Below, one piece after another: positions 41,442 to 41,553 of a stretch of 41,553 nt of DNA (position 1 is the first letter of the stretch; each line of letters opens with the position of its first letter). Under the pieces are notes generated by a model that saw only the letters and a list, made by a program, of their open reading frames with translations, was not told where the DNA came from and searched no databases. The position numbers and the translations under genes were made by a program. Origin of the DNA: Clostridia bacterium (GTDB lineage Bacteria; Bacillota; Clostridia; Oscillospirales; CAG-272); assembly GCA_017501545.1 (NCBI GenBank), contig JAFVWS010000029.1, positions 1 to 41,553 on the forward strand, in the 5' to 3' direction.

Positions 41442-41553
41442 ATGGCCTTATATGGAAACAAGCATATTCCGTTTGCCAGCGTGTCGCAGGAGGCGGCAGA
41501 ATGCAGCATCACATTCGGAGCTCCTTCCAAGACCTTCAACATTGCCGGAATCG
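41442..41553 (+). CDS. Internal fragment of a MalY/PatB-type PLP C-S lyase
   Basis: Reads MALYGNKHIPFASVSQ, then EAAECSITFGAPSKTFNIAG and on to the window end. HIPFAS and the PLP-lysine motif APSKTFNIAG are hallmarks of the interior (about residue 205-240) of MalY/PatB cystathionine beta-lyases. No ribosome site precedes the ATG, and about 200 N-terminal residues are missing. GC content jumps relative to the AT-rich DNA just before it. This looks like a truncated gene or an assembly join at the contig end rather than a functional start. Confidence 0.6.
   Translation, partial: MALYGNKHIPFASVSQEAAECSITFGAPSKTFNIAGI

Overview
The window is low-GC DNA, roughly mid-30s percent GC by eye. It has strong GGAGG-type ribosome sites, Rho-independent terminators and TTGACA/TATAAT promoters. 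Gene content includes SmpB with a one-piece tmRNA, an AsnA-type asparagine synthetase, BspA-like leucine-rich surface proteins, a CotH-domain protein, a CpsC/CpsD exopolysaccharide pair and Firmicute-type rpoBC. This fits an uncultured, probably gut-associated, anaerobic Clostridia member of the Bacillota. I cannot assign a genus from the sequence alone.

Layout. 1-3.4 kb (+): the end of an exopolysaccharide operon: tail of a CpsB-like phosphatase, Wzz/CpsC chain-length protein, BY-type tyrosine kinase and a Wzy-like polymerase/ligase. 3.4-13.7 kb (-): a beta-helix carbohydrate-binding lipoprotein, two metallophosphoesterases, an MBL-fold hydrolase, a Nif3-like protein, a GNAT, and two TrmA/RlmD-family rRNA methyltransferases. 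A GC-richer SGNH hydrolase plus four-helix-bundle cassette lies between the two methyltransferases. 13.7-15.3 kb (+): an RlmA-like methyltransferase and an unknown membrane protein. 15.3-16.8 kb (-): an HPrK-like kinase, a PqqD-type peptide-binding protein and an S26-type peptidase. 16.9-19.9 kb (+): a bactoprenol-type glycosyltransferase, RadC, tRNA-Arg(CCT), a structured repeat made from that tRNA's T arm, and a membrane-anchored HNH nuclease. 20-21.5 kb (-): a lysoplasmalogenase-family (YhhN/TMEM86) and TMEM164/YwaF-family pair, plausibly for ether-lipid remodelling. 21.8-23.8 kb (-): a hairpin array, tmRNA, an acyltransferase-like protein and SmpB. 23.9-25.4 kb (+): a YgjP-like metalloprotease and a D-2-hydroxyacid dehydrogenase. 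25.4-30 kb: an LRR lipoprotein divergent from a small XRE regulator with two matching operators, tRNA-Leu(TAG), an EamA transporter and AsnA. 30.2-33.6 kb (+): a large LRR/Cys-rich/CotH exoprotein. 33.7-41.2 kb (-): rpoC and rpoB. The last ~110 bases are an internal piece of a MalY/PatB-type lyase, GC-richer than its surroundings, and look like a contig-end join.

Most striking. (1) Two arrays of short, mutually different hairpins separated by a conserved 8-9 base word that flips orientation midway. One (word GTGAAGTT) is beside the four-helix-bundle gene and the rlmD 3' end; the other (word TATATCATC) is beside the tmRNA. A third locus carries inverted and direct copies of a tRNA T arm. All three sit at or near gene 3' ends of the kind integrative elements use. 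(2) An XRE regulator/LRR lipoprotein pair with two 20-bp near-palindromic operators. (3) The HPrK-PqqD-S26 trio with no visible precursor peptide. (4) The TMEM164-TMEM86 gene pair. (5) A natural Pro at the RpoB position equivalent to E. coli Gln513, a rifampicin-resistance position. (6) A uniform promoter grammar with a 17-bp spacer, usually with an extended -10 TGN.
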